From Chitinophaga varians (GTDB lineage: Bacteria > Bacteroidota > Bacteroidia > Chitinophagales > Chitinophagaceae), in assembly GCF_012641275.1 (NCBI RefSeq), contig NZ_JABAIA010000001.1, positions 806,001 to 870,000 of the forward strand: 64,000 nucleotides of DNA, read 5' to 3'. Position 1 is the stretch's first letter. Each line of letters starts with the position of its first letter. Positions 44,368 through 52,429 of this stretch are shown in pieces. The notes beneath the pieces are model-generated. The model ran no database searches and was not told the origin of the DNA. It saw only the letters and a program-made list of their open reading frames with translations. A program made the translations under genes and the position numbers.

Positions 44368-45060
44368 ATGATCAACACATGCTGCAAATGGCTCACCGGA
44401 GCCTTACTGGGCATCGCCCTTTATACCGGTAACGTACAGGCACAGGCCCCGGCGTGGGACAGTACCCATCGCCCCGGAAAATACAAGGAACTGGTGGCGA
44501 AGTTCAATACGGAAAAAATCACCCGGAAAAATTTCGTGTTCCTGGGCAACAGCATCACCGCCGGCACCGACTGGGGCAAGCTGTTGTCGCTCCCCAATGC
44601 GGTCAACAGAGGCATTTCAGGAGATATCACCTTCGGGGTACTGGAACGGCTCAACGAAGTAATTGCCGGCAAGCCCGCTAAAATATTCGTCCTTATAGGC
44701 ATCAATGACGTATCCCGGAATATTCCTGACAGCGTCATTCTCCGTAACTACAAAACCATTATCAGCCGTATCCGCAAAGGCTCCAGGAAAACACAGATCT
44801 ATTTTTATACCTTGTTGCCGGTGAATGCGGCTTTCAACAAATTCAAAAACCACTATGGTAAGGATGAACACATCCTTTGGCTGAATGAACAAATCAGGCA
44901 ACTGAAAGGCAGCCACGTTACCATCATCGATCTCTATCCGCATTTTCTCGACGCAGACAAACATCTCAGGGCGGAACTCACGATGGACGGGCTTCACCTC
45001 AAACCAGAAGGGTATGCGGTATGGGCCGATGTCCTGCAAAAAGGCGGCTATCTGCACTAA
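44368..45060 (+). CDS. Secreted SGNH/GDSL-family esterase
   Basis: The 230-residue protein has a signal peptide (about 1-26, NVQAQ) and all four SGNH blocks: Ser62 in FLGNSITAG, Gly in GISGD, Asn in GINDVSRN, and the Asp/His pair D207/H210 in MDGLHL. It should deacetylate sugars or polysaccharides in the periplasm or outside. It is in one operon with the GH28 gene and ends at a strong terminator, so acetylated pectic oligosaccharides are a plausible substrate (inference). Confidence 0.9.
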   Translation: MINTCCKWLTGALLGIALYTGNVQAQAPAWDSTHRPGKYKELVAKFNTEKITRKNFVFLGNSITAGTDWGKLLSLPNAVNRGISGDITFGVLERLNEVIAGKPAKIFVLIGINDVSRNIPDSVILRNYKTIISRIRKGSRKTQIYFYTLLPVNAAFNKFKNHYGKDEHILWLNEQIRQLKGSHVTIIDLYPHFLDADKHLRAELTMDGLHLKPEGYAVWADVLQKGGYLH

Positions 45061-45081
45061 CTGATATTCAAACATTTGCAG

Positions 45082-45113
45082 ACTGCGGGACCAATCATCG
45101 TCCCGCAGTTTTT
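45082..45113 (+). terminator. Rho-independent terminator of the GH28-SGNH operon
   Basis: A perfect 9-bp stem actgcggga (45082-45090) / tcccgcagt (45101-45109) with a 10-nt loop is followed by five T (45109-45113), 22 bp behind the esterase stop. Confidence 0.9.
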
Positions 45114-45213
45114 CTCCGTCACGGTATCATTGTTTTAATGTAAATTACACCGCATCGTTACGCCTTTCTTTTATATACCTGCAACCGTCCTCATTTTATT
45201 TAACGAACGAAAC

Positions 45214-46509
45214 ATGAAAAATTTTCTCCTAGCCGGCCTGTTGTTAGGCTGCACCGCCGGCGAAGCCTTATGCCAGCAATCCGATACCGTTGCCACACTG
45301 GCGCAGCGTACCTTTCAGGAAGCTGCCACCGTGACCAAAAAACAACAACGCCTTTGGGGCATCAACCTCTACGGACCGATGCTGCTTGTGAACCCGGCCA
45401 CCCGGGAACTGTACGCCAATATGCCTGACAGCTCCGGCCATCTGCAAAAGCAGGGTGATATCTATGTCGGGAAACTGCCCGCCAAGATTAATACCGCCAA
45501 CACCGCCACTCAGTGGGAAGGACGCAACTGGGCCATGATTGAGTTGCCTCTGCCCACCGACCGTGACGAACGGGTCAACCTGATCGCCCACGAATTGTTT
45601 CACCGGTCGCAACCCACGCTGCATTTCAGGCTCACGAATCCGGCCAACAACCATCTTGATAAAAAAGACGGGCGCATTTTCCTGAAGCTGGAGCTGGCTG
45701 CCTTACAACAGGCTATTGCGGCTACGTCTCCCGCCGCCAGGCAGGAGCATCTGTTGCATGCGATGACGTTCCGCCATTGCCGTTATGCACTGTATCCCGG
45801 CGCAGACACTACGGAAAATGCACTCGAGATGAACGAAGGCATTGCAGAATTCACCGGCATGATGATCTGCAACCGCGACAAAGCCGCGGCCATCAAACAT
45901 TTCGATAAAAACCTGTACAACTTCCTGCATTACAATGCCACTTTCGTACGGTCGTTCGCGTACCAGACCATCCCCATGTACGGTTACATGCTGTCCCAGC
46001 TGAAACCGGGATGGAACCGGCAGCTGAACAGCGATTCAAAGCTGACGCCATTTCTCGTACAGGCGTTTAGGTTATCCATTCCTGCCGACGTAAAAACCGC
46101 TGCCGCCACCTATGCACGGGAGTACAACGGCGATGCCATTACGCTGGAAGAAACTGCCAGGGAAAAGAAAATACAGGAACAAATTGCCGCCTATACGAAG
46201 CTGTTCATTACACAACCACACACTGAACTGCGGTTTGAGAAAATGAACATCTCCTTCAATCCGAGCAATATTATACCCATAGACGACTACGGCACCGTAT
46301 ACCCTACCATGCGCATATCCGACACCTGGGGCATTCTCACCGTTACCGAAGGAGCGCTCCTGAGCGCAAAATGGGACAAGGTGAATATCGGCCTGCCTGC
46401 CACTTTCACAGACCAGCTGATCACCGGCCAGGGCTGGAAGCTGGAACTCAGTAAAGGCTATAGCCTGGAAAAAGATGCCGCCGGCAACTTCGCGCTGAAA
46501 AAACAATAA
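45214..46509 (+). CDS. Secreted HExxH zinc-metallopeptidase-like protein, family unknown
   Basis: The 431-residue protein has a signal peptide (about 1-21, EALCQ) and a zinc-binding motif HELFH (H126, E127, H130) in 'VNLIAHELFHRSQPTLHF'. About 78 residues later comes 'EMNEGIAEFTGMM' with E208 or E212 as the probable third ligand, in the style of gluzincins (NEGxAE). The C-terminal part (about 340-430) is beta-rich. I know no named peptidase family for it. It is flanked by terminators on both sides and so is monocistronic. Activity is inferred from the motif only. Confidence 0.7.
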   Translation: MKNFLLAGLLLGCTAGEALCQQSDTVATLAQRTFQEAATVTKKQQRLWGINLYGPMLLVNPATRELYANMPDSSGHLQKQGDIYVGKLPAKINTANTATQWEGRNWAMIELPLPTDRDERVNLIAHELFHRSQPTLHFRLTNPANNHLDKKDGRIFLKLELAALQQAIAATSPAARQEHLLHAMTFRHCRYALYPGADTTENALEMNEGIAEFTGMMICNRDKAAAIKHFDKNLYNFLHYNATFVRSFAYQTIPMYGYMLSQLKPGWNRQLNSDSKLTPFLVQAFRLSIPADVKTAAATYAREYNGDAITLEETAREKKIQEQIAAYTKLFITQPHTELRFEKMNISFNPSNIIPIDDYGTVYPTMRISDTWGILTVTEGALLSAKWDKVNIGLPATFTDQLITGQGWKLELSKGYSLEKDAAGNFALKKQ

Positions 46510-46516
46510 TATGCTG

Positions 46517-46552
46517 AAAAAACGGCGTCCACAGCGGATGCCGTTTTTTTTT
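46517..46552 (+). terminator. Rho-independent terminator of the HExxH protein gene
   Basis: The hairpin aaaacggc-gtcc/cgga-tgccgtttt (about 46519-46547, 4-nt loop, one bulge) is followed by a run of T to 46552, directly behind the stop codon at 46509. Confidence 0.88.
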
Positions 46553-46597
46553 ACCTAAATAAAAGATATTTTCATCCTTTATTATAGGAAGAATACT

Positions 46598-46605
46598 TAC
46601 TTTTG
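46598..46605 (+). promoter_or_regulatory. -7 element (TACTTTTG) of the truncated haemoglobin gene
   Basis: An exact TAnnTTTG match lies 73 bp in front of the haemoglobin ATG. The predicted start site near 46612 falls inside an inverted repeat, see the operator entry. Confidence 0.5.
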
Positions 46606-46656
46606 TCCTGCATCCTTAGGACAGCCGCTAACGTGGGCTTCTAATTAAGGACAAAA
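46601..46656. promoter_or_regulatory. Candidate operator with three AGGACA half-sites
   Basis: The motif TGTCCT-N8-AGGACA (46604-46623) overlaps the predicted transcription start, and a further AGGACAAAA at 46648-46656 is the exact mirror of TTTTGTCCT at 46601-46609 (9-bp arms). The placement at +1 fits a repressor, perhaps one that senses nitric oxide or oxygen given the haemoglobin product. No such regulator is encoded next to it. Confidence 0.4.
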
Positions 46657-46670
46657 ATGTATTTATTTAT

Positions 46671-47060
46671 ATGAAAACAAAGAGAGACATCTCCTCACTT
46701 GCCGATATACAACTCATGGTAGACAGTTTTTATGGGACGGTCCGCGAAGACGAACTGCTGGGGCCTATCTTCAACCATCTCATACAAGACCGCTGGCCGG
46801 AGCACCTGGAAAAGATGTACCGTTTCTGGGACACGGTACTGCTGGACAGCCACACCTATCATGGTGCGCCTTTCCATCCGCACGCCACCATGCCGGTCAA
46901 CAGTCTCCATTTCAACCGCTGGCTACAGCTGTTCCACGCAACGGTCAACGGCCTCTTTGAAGGCGCCAAAGCGGAAGAAGCCTGCTGGCGCGGCGAAAAA
47001 ATGGCGCAGATGTTCCTCTCCAAAATTGAATATTATCAGGGCCAGCCACCGCTGCGTTAG
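46671..47060 (+). CDS. Group III truncated haemoglobin
   Basis: The 129-residue protein fits trHb group III: 'MVDSFYGTVREDELLGPIFNHLI', 'WPEHLEKMYRFWDTVLL', the loop 'YHGAPFHPHATMPV' and proximal His80 in 'LHFNRWLQLF'. Tyr21 is the B10 ligand-pocket residue. Such globins bind oxygen or nitric oxide with high affinity and are linked to NO detoxification or microaerobic life. It is monocistronic with a candidate operator upstream. Confidence 0.92.
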   Translation: MKTKRDISSLADIQLMVDSFYGTVREDELLGPIFNHLIQDRWPEHLEKMYRFWDTVLLDSHTYHGAPFHPHATMPVNSLHFNRWLQLFHATVNGLFEGAKAEEACWRGEKMAQMFLSKIEYYQGQPPLR

Positions 47061-47126
47061 CGAAGACAGGCCTGTATACCTATAAAAAAGCACTGACCGG
47101 CAACAACTGCCAGCTGTAAAAACAGG

Positions 47127-47170
47127 AATGGCCGGTAAAGCTTCCGGGGGGTAGCTTCTGACCGGCCATT
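47127..47170. terminator. Bidirectional hairpin between haemoglobin and the GN-rich protein gene
   Basis: The arms aatggccggt (47127-47136) and accggccatt (47161-47170) pair perfectly over 10 bp. The 24-nt loop contains a nested aagct/agctt stem. It lies between two convergent genes. Confidence 0.6.
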
Positions 47171-47231
47171 TATCCAATTCTCACGATGGATCCGTTCTAA
47201 TTATTTTATGTTTGTCTGACTATTTGTTTAT

Positions 47232-47801
47232 TTAGTCGTGGCCCCGCCCATGGCCATTGCCGTTACCACGGCCTCTGTTACCATTGCCATTACCATTTCC
47301 GTTGTCACGGCCCCTCTCATCGTCATTTTTCCATCCATTGCCATTGCCGTTGCCATTGTTTCCTTTGCCATACATCGGATGCCCTTTTACCACATAGTAT
47401 TTGCTGTCCCTGCTGTCGCGGATGATATCCTGCTTGCCATACCAGCCCGGTCCCTTGTAACGGGCATAACGGCCACGGTACACGTCAGGGTGCAGCCAGG
47501 GCTGAGCATCATTGATCACTACCTTATACCCCCTGTACACATCAAAATGGTATCTGGTTGGCAAAGTGGGCGAGAACCGCCAGCTGTTGCCATTCAAATA
47601 AACATACTGACGCCGGGGAATATCATAGTACACATCAATGTCCGGGAAATAATAATATTGCGCATAATCATAACCTACCGGCCCCCATACCGGCTGGTTG
47701 CCTATATTCACATTGACATTGAGTCGCACCTGGGCCTCCAATGGCCTGCTAAACGCTAACACACTGATAATCAATAAAGCAAGAAATGATAGCTTTTTCA
47801 T
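47232..47801 (-). CDS. Secreted protein with Gly/Asn repeat tail, unknown
   Basis: The 189-residue protein has a signal peptide (about 1-23, PLEAQ), a middle domain rich in Tyr ('GYDYAQYYYFPDIDVYYDIPRRQYVYLNG', 'YHFDVYRGYKVVIND') found in a number of small secreted Bacteroidota proteins, and a C-terminal tail of about 45 residues made of repeated GN/GR/GH dipeptides. The tail is encoded by a degenerate CCATTG/CCGTT repeat (about 47236-47350), which can change in length by slippage. Function unknown. Confidence 0.7.
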   Translation of the reverse strand: MKKLSFLALLIISVLAFSRPLEAQVRLNVNVNIGNQPVWGPVGYDYAQYYYFPDIDVYYDIPRRQYVYLNGNSWRFSPTLPTRYHFDVYRGYKVVINDAQPWLHPDVYRGRYARYKGPGWYGKQDIIRDSRDSKYYVVKGHPMYGKGNNGNGNGNGWKNDDERGRDNGNGNGNGNRGRGNGNGHGRGHD

Positions 47802-47828
47802 GATCGCGTGATTTTATCATGATAAAGA

Positions 47829-47836
47829 CAAAGGTA
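47829..47836 (-). promoter_or_regulatory. Candidate -7 element (TACCTTTG) of the GN-rich protein gene
   Basis: The minus strand reads TACCTTTG about 28 bp in front of the start codon at 47801. The same 8-mer stands in front of the luxE-like gene at 58218. No clear -33 box. Confidence 0.45.
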
Positions 47837-47869
47837 GTGCCAGTTTGAAAATGCTTAATTTTCACCACA

Positions 47870-48448
47870 ATGGACCAACGAAAAATACTAACAGACTTTA
47901 TCACTTATTACTGTGACTTGTCTGATAAAGACCTTGAAGCCGTGCTCCGGCATTTCGCTTTCAGGGAGGTGCCGGCCAATACAGTCCTCCTGAGAAGAGC
48001 TCAGCTATGCGATATGCTTTCGGTAGCCATAAAAGGGCTGTTCAGGCTCTACGCTATAGACGACACAGGAGATGAGACCACTACCTGGCTTGTATTTGAA
48101 GACACGCTTGTCATGGAGCCTGCCAGTTTTCTCACCAGGCAGCCTAGCCGCTATTATCTGCAGGCCCTGGAAAATTCAGTCATGGCCAGTATTTCCTATG
48201 ACGAGTTACAGGTGCTCTACCGCACTATTCCCGGCTTTGAAGCATTCGGCCGTAAACTGATGGAAGAAGTACTGGTCGGCACCATGTGCAGGGCCACGTC
48301 CCTGTTGCTCGACAGCCCACAGGAAAGATATAACCGGCTGCTAAACCACGCTGCCTATATACAACGGGTACCGCTTAAATACCTCGCCTCTTTTATCGGT
48401 GTCACTCCTTCTTCCCTTAGCAGGATGCGCCGCCGTATGCAAAATTGA
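47870..48448 (+). CDS. Crp/Fnr-family transcriptional regulator
   Basis: The 192-residue protein has a cyclic-nucleotide-binding-like beta-barrel (about 20-120, 'LRHFAFREVPANTVLLRRAQLCDMLSVAIKGLFRLYAIDDTGDE') and a C-terminal winged HTH ('VPLKYLASFIGVTPSSLSRMRRRM'). It lacks the Cys cluster of Fnr and the arginine motif for cAMP, as usual for Bacteroidota members. It precedes the SDR gene by 77 bp and may control it through the palindrome at 48455. Confidence 0.88.
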   Translation: MDQRKILTDFITYYCDLSDKDLEAVLRHFAFREVPANTVLLRRAQLCDMLSVAIKGLFRLYAIDDTGDETTTWLVFEDTLVMEPASFLTRQPSRYYLQALENSVMASISYDELQVLYRTIPGFEAFGRKLMEEVLVGTMCRATSLLLDSPQERYNRLLNHAAYIQRVPLKYLASFIGVTPSSLSRMRRRMQN

Positions 48449-48454
48449 GCCTGT

Positions 48455-48478
48455 ATTAATTGCCCCGGGACAATTAAT
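48455..48478. promoter_or_regulatory. Palindrome ATTAATTG-N8-CAATTAAT, candidate operator
   Basis: The perfect 8-bp arms at 48455-48462 and 48471-48478 flank CCCCGGGA. The site lies between the Crp/Fnr gene and the SDR gene, 48 bp in front of the SDR ATG. It could be a regulator site or, with its GC loop, a weak hairpin. Confidence 0.35.
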
Positions 48479-48525
48479 GCAGGCCGACATCAAAAGAATT
48501 TTGCAATAGTAAAACTGCTATTATC

Positions 48526-49275
48526 ATGACAACATTAACCGCACTTATTACCGGCGCCAATCGCGGCATCGGACTGGAAACCGCGCGCCAGTTGCTCAAA
48601 AAAAATGTACGGGTTATCCTCTCCTGCCGCGATGCGGCGAAAGGCCAGGCTGCCGTACAGCAACTCCGGGAAGTTTCCGCTCATATCAGTTTCCTCCCCC
48701 TGGACATTGCCTGTCCTGAACAGGTTGCAGCCGCTGCCGACCAGGTGACACAACAATACGGCCACCTCGATATACTGATCAACAATGCAGCGATTACACA
48801 TGTAGCGGGTACCGCTTTACCGAAGGAGCGAATAAGCAATACCATCATGCATTCAAATATAGCAGACATCAAAGCCGTCTTTGATGTAAACGTATGGGGC
48901 ACACTGCAGCTCACACAAGCCCTGTTTCCCCTGCTGCAGCAAAGTCCCGCTGGACGCATTATCAATCTGAGCAGCGAACTGGGCAGCATTCAGCTGCAGG
49001 CCGACACTTCTTCCCCCATTTATCACGTTAAAAAATTCGCCTACAACAGCTCTAAAACGATGGTCAACCTGCTGACAGTGTATTTACAGGAAGCCCTCCG
49101 TAACACCAACGTACGCGCCTATACTGTCAGCCCGGGGTGGGTAAAAACCGATATGGGCACGGCTGCCGCTTTTCTTGAGATACCGGAAGGGGCCAGGATT
49201 ATTGTGCAAGCCGCACTGGAAGACGTTCCTACCAACCGGTTCTTTACCCATCAATGGCAGGAGATACCCTGGTAA
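48526..49275 (+). CDS. Short-chain dehydrogenase/reductase
   Basis: The 249-residue protein is a classical SDR: the cofactor motif TGANRGIGLE (about 8-17), 'DILINNAAITH', the catalytic Ser in 'IINLSSELGSI' and YNSSK with catalytic Tyr and Lys ('KKFAYNSSKTMVN'). The motif 'VSPGWVKTDMG' follows. It is NADP-preferring by the Arg in the first turn. Substrate unknown. It may be under control of the Crp/Fnr protein in front. Confidence 0.9.
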   Translation: MTTLTALITGANRGIGLETARQLLKKNVRVILSCRDAAKGQAAVQQLREVSAHISFLPLDIACPEQVAAAADQVTQQYGHLDILINNAAITHVAGTALPKERISNTIMHSNIADIKAVFDVNVWGTLQLTQALFPLLQQSPAGRIINLSSELGSIQLQADTSSPIYHVKKFAYNSSKTMVNLLTVYLQEALRNTNVRAYTVSPGWVKTDMGTAAAFLEIPEGARIIVQAALEDVPTNRFFTHQWQEIPW

Positions 49276-49314
49276 TATTGAAAAATATTAACAATAGCGT
49301 TGTATTTTGTATAC

Positions 49315-50163
49315 ATGAAACTCCGCGCTATCAGCTATCTGTTATCAGGCTCGTTGTTGTGCTGCTGCTACAGTTATGCACAACAACCAGCCTTCAGGGT
49401 CATCGCCTTTTTCACGGCAGCCGAAGATGCGGCTCATATCAGCTTCGTCCGGGAGGCCAACCAGTGGTTTCCGGAGATGGGCGCCCGTTATCATTTCACT
49501 TATGATACTACCAGCAACTGGCAAAACCTGAACCATCATTTTCTCTCCCGCTACCAGGTAGTATTGTTCCTCGACACCAGGCCTGAAAAGCCAGCCCAGC
49601 GGAAAGCTTTTCAACATTATATGGAAAACGGCGGCGCCTGGATAGGCTTCCATTTCGCCGCCTTTGCACTAACGCCTTCTGCCGTACCACAAAACTGGAA
49701 TTGGTACCATTACACTTTCCTCGGCTCCGGTTCCTACGTTAGCAATACCTGGCGGCCCACTACGGCGGTATTGCGTGTGGAAAACCGCCGGCATCCGGCC
49801 ACCCGCGGCCTTCCGGCGCAGTTCCAGGCGGCGCCTAACGAGTGGTACCGTTGGAGCGGGCACCTTCGGCAAAACAAGGATATCACGGTGCTGGCATCCA
49901 TTGACAGCAGCAGTTTCCCCCTGGGTACCGGCCCTAAAGCCAGTGAGATATGGCATAGCGGGGACTACCCGGTTGTATGGACCAACCGCAAATACAGAAT
50001 GGTATACTTCAATATGGGCCATAACGATATGGACTATGAACACGGTACCCAACAAACGTTATCGCATACCTTCGGCAGCCCTTCCCAAAACCTGATGATA
50101 CTTCAGGCACTGTGGTGGCTGGGTACCCGCAGGGATACCCTCATTGCTCTTCGAGGCCGCTGA
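49315..50163 (+). CDS. Secreted ThuA-like domain protein
   Basis: The ATG at 49315 (MKLRAISYLL) gives a 282-residue protein with a signal peptide ending SYAQ (about residue 22). The rest matches the ThuA-like glutamine-amidotransferase fold ('RVIAFFTAAEDAAHISFVREANQWFPEMG', 'YQVVLFLDTRPEKPAQRKAFQHYMENGGAWIGFHFA', 'SEIWHSGDYPVVWTNRKYRMVYFNMGHND'). ThuA proteins are linked to sugar (trehalose, keto-glycoside) use in other bacteria. It stands 39 bp behind the SDR gene and may be co-transcribed. Confidence 0.85.
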   Translation: MKLRAISYLLSGSLLCCCYSYAQQPAFRVIAFFTAAEDAAHISFVREANQWFPEMGARYHFTYDTTSNWQNLNHHFLSRYQVVLFLDTRPEKPAQRKAFQHYMENGGAWIGFHFAAFALTPSAVPQNWNWYHYTFLGSGSYVSNTWRPTTAVLRVENRRHPATRGLPAQFQAAPNEWYRWSGHLRQNKDITVLASIDSSSFPLGTGPKASEIWHSGDYPVVWTNRKYRMVYFNMGHNDMDYEHGTQQTLSHTFGSPSQNLMILQALWWLGTRRDTLIALRGR

Positions 50164-50282
50164 TATTCTTCCTCATTTTGTTGCCGGGTACGGACAAACC
50201 CGCTGCTTAATTCCTTCCAAACACCGTCCAACAGGAAAGGCATCCGCTTTGCAGAGAGATTTTAACAAACTTTTGTCACAAC

Positions 50283-50708
50283 ATGCAGACGTATCCGCAG
50301 ATTCTCATAGCCGACGATGACCCCGAAGATGTATTTATCATGGAAATGATGTGTAAAGAGCTTGCTTTTACTGAACACATCCATTTTGTCCAGGACGGCG
50401 TAACGGCCCTGGAATACCTGGACACTTTGTTGGAGAAGCCTCTCCCCTCCCTTATCATTCTGGACCTGAATATGCCCCGTCTCACGGGCACGCAGACACT
50501 GGAGCTGCTCAAACAACATCCGCGTTATCATCCTATCCGGGTTATTATCTATTCTACTTTTCTGAATGAGATTCAGAAACAACAATGCATCGACCTCGGA
50601 GCGGAGGCCTTCGTGATCAAACCGGACACCTATGAAGAAGGATTAGAGATCATGCAACAGTTCCATGATTGCAGCCTCGGCAATTATTCCTTTCCGATAG
50701 CCAGCTGA
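50283..50708 (+). CDS. Single-domain response regulator (CheY/Rcp1-like)
   Basis: The 141-residue protein is a stand-alone receiver domain with acidic residues in 'IADDDPEDVFIMEMM', phospho-acceptor D61 in 'IILDLNMPRLTG', and Lys113 in 'FVIKPDT'. There is no output domain. Such proteins relay phosphate from hybrid kinases or phytochrome-like kinases encoded elsewhere. Its stop touches that of the AraC gene at 50709. Confidence 0.92.
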   Translation: MQTYPQILIADDDPEDVFIMEMMCKELAFTEHIHFVQDGVTALEYLDTLLEKPLPSLIILDLNMPRLTGTQTLELLKQHPRYHPIRVIIYSTFLNEIQKQQCIDLGAEAFVIKPDTYEEGLEIMQQFHDCSLGNYSFPIAS

Positions 50709-51563
50709 TCAGCGAAGCATAAATTGTTTACGGAAAGCAGATGGATTAATTCCACGGTGTTTCCTGAACAATCGTGTAAGATGGCTTTCATCTGTGAAAC
50801 TCAGCTCCGCGGCAATCTCGTTGATACGGCGATCGCTGTGTTTTAAACGGGTCTCCACCAGCTTCAGCTTATAACGCATGATGTAATCCTGCAGGTTTTC
50901 TCCCGTATGCTTTTTAAAATAACGCCCCAGGTAACTTAGCGATATATGAAAATGTTTGGCGATGACAGCCGCCCTTAAAGCCTGCGGTGAATAAATATGT
51001 TCCTGTATATAATCGATGATGTCCAGTACAGGCGTAGCCGTATGGTCGCCTATCTGCGCAGGCAGCTTCATGGCTATATTACGGGCCACCAAAGTGATAA
51101 TGGTATTGACCAACTGCCTTACTACTTCGCTGTGGTATAAAGGTTTACCTGCCTGCTCCTGCATCAGCCCCGCCACCAGGGCAGGTAACAGCTGCTTGTC
51201 CGGCTCATGGTATACAATACAGCCCGGCCGGTGACTGGCATGTTCGAGAATAAATTCCATCCGGTGCGTCCACTCCTGTGTGTATAACAGCGCGGTATCC
51301 TGGTTTTGCAGATATATCTTGTTAAACCGGAGAAAGAAAAAATGTGTCCTTTCCGCTACTTCCAGCAGATGTTTGTCTTCTGGTGTCACCAGGAACAAAT
51401 ACCCTTTGCGGTAAGGAAACTGGTTGTTGTTGATAAATTGCTGCCCGCTGCCTTCCACGATATATATCAACTCAAAAAAATTATGCCCGTGCTCCACCTG
51501 CGGACACTCCTCTGTTATAATCTCCACTATCTCAAAGGGCTGATGAATGTTTTCTTTTGCCAT
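50709..51563 (-). CDS. AraC-family transcriptional regulator
   Basis: The start is MAKENIHQPFE at 51563. The 284-residue protein has a cupin sensor domain (about 10-110, 'HGHNFFELIYIVEGSGQQFINN', 'YRKGYLFLVTPEDKHLLEV') and a C-terminal HTH pair ('KHFHISLSYLGRYFKKHTGENLQDYIMRYKLK', 'IAAELSFTDESHLTRLFRKHRGINPSAFRK'). It is divergent from the quinone reductase gene with a palindromic site between them, so that gene is its likely target. Confidence 0.9.
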   Translation of the reverse strand: MAKENIHQPFEIVEIITEECPQVEHGHNFFELIYIVEGSGQQFINNNQFPYRKGYLFLVTPEDKHLLEVAERTHFFFLRFNKIYLQNQDTALLYTQEWTHRMEFILEHASHRPGCIVYHEPDKQLLPALVAGLMQEQAGKPLYHSEVVRQLVNTIITLVARNIAMKLPAQIGDHTATPVLDIIDYIQEHIYSPQALRAAVIAKHFHISLSYLGRYFKKHTGENLQDYIMRYKLKLVETRLKHSDRRINEIAAELSFTDESHLTRLFRKHRGINPSAFRKQFMLR

Positions 51564-51620
51564 GATATCCGTCGGTTTATTACAAAAAAACAGAAAAAAA
51601 GTACAATGAAACAACCAACC

Positions 51621-51634
51621 AAATTGTACAATTT
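51621..51634. promoter_or_regulatory. Perfect palindrome AAATTGTACAATTT, candidate operator
   Basis: A 14-bp perfect palindrome lies in the middle of the araC/quinone-reductase divergent region. The half-site GTACAAT recurs at 51601-51607. A minus-strand -7 element TAATTTTG (51643-51650) lies next to it and would serve the AraC gene. Confidence 0.4.
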
Positions 51635-51642
51635 TACGTCAT

Positions 51643-51650
51643 CAAAATTA
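51643..51650 (-). promoter_or_regulatory. Candidate -7 element (TAATTTTG) of the AraC gene
   Basis: The minus strand reads TAATTTTG, an exact TAnnTTTG match, about 80 bp before the AraC start at 51563. Transcription would pass through the palindrome at 51621-51634, which suits autoregulation. Confidence 0.35.
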
Positions 51651-51673
51651 ACCTAACGGCAAATCATCAACAA

Positions 51674-52429
51674 ATGAAAGTATTGATTGTACTAGCACAC
51701 CCGGAGCCCCGTTCCCTGAACGCCTCCCTGAAAAACGCTGCGGTAGAGATATTACAGCGCCATGGCCATGAAGTTGCAGTAACAGACCTCTACCAACAGC
51801 AATGGAAGGCGGAGGCAGGCCGGCAGGACTTTCCGGCGCTTCCTGCCGATGAAAGACTTATTTATAACACCATTTCAAAAAAGGCCTTCCTGGAAAACCA
51901 GCAATCACCGGATATTACCGCGGAGCAGGAAAAAATAAAATGGGCTGATGTGATCCTGTTACAGTTTCCGTTATGGTGGTTCGGCATGCCGGCTATCCTC
52001 AAAGGCTGGATAGACCGCACTTTTACCAATGGCTTCGGCTACGGCACCGGCGGCCGCTATGGCAACGGTACCCTTAAAGACAAAAAAGTGATGTTGATGA
52101 TCACCGCTGGCGCTGCTGCAGCACCGCTCGGCCCACAAGGTATCCACGGTGATATTATTGACCTCCTGTTCCCGGTGCATCATGGGGTATTCTGGTATGC
52201 AGGCGCAGCCCCACTGCCACCGTTTGTAGTCTACAGCGCCAACCACGTATCAGACGAACGGTATACTGCCATTGTGCAAGACCTGGAACAGCGGCTGGTC
52301 AGCATCCCTTACACTGCTCCTATCCGTTACCGGATGGGCAAACAGGACTATGATGAAAATGAAGTACTGAAGTCTCATTTTACCACAGGCAAAAGCGGTT
52401 TCGCCCTGCACCTGCAAGACCAGGACTAA
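51674..52429 (+). CDS. NAD(P)H:quinone oxidoreductase, flavodoxin-like fold (MdaB/KefF type)
   Basis: The 251-residue protein has the flavodoxin_2 domain: 'VLIVLAHPEPRSLNASLKNAAVEIL' with the FMN/FAD phosphate loop, 'KIKWADVILLQFPLWWFGMPAILKGWIDRTFTNGFGYG' and 'GAAAAPLGPQGIHGDI'. It reduces quinones or electrophiles with NAD(P)H in the cytoplasm. It is divergent from an AraC gene and its stop overlaps that of the DoxX gene by 4 bp, tail to tail. Confidence 0.9.
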   Translation: MKVLIVLAHPEPRSLNASLKNAAVEILQRHGHEVAVTDLYQQQWKAEAGRQDFPALPADERLIYNTISKKAFLENQQSPDITAEQEKIKWADVILLQFPLWWFGMPAILKGWIDRTFTNGFGYGTGGRYGNGTLKDKKVMLMITAGAAAAPLGPQGIHGDIIDLLFPVHHGVFWYAGAAPLPPFVVYSANHVSDERYTAIVQDLEQRLVSIPYTAPIRYRMGKQDYDENEVLKSHFTTGKSGFALHLQDQD

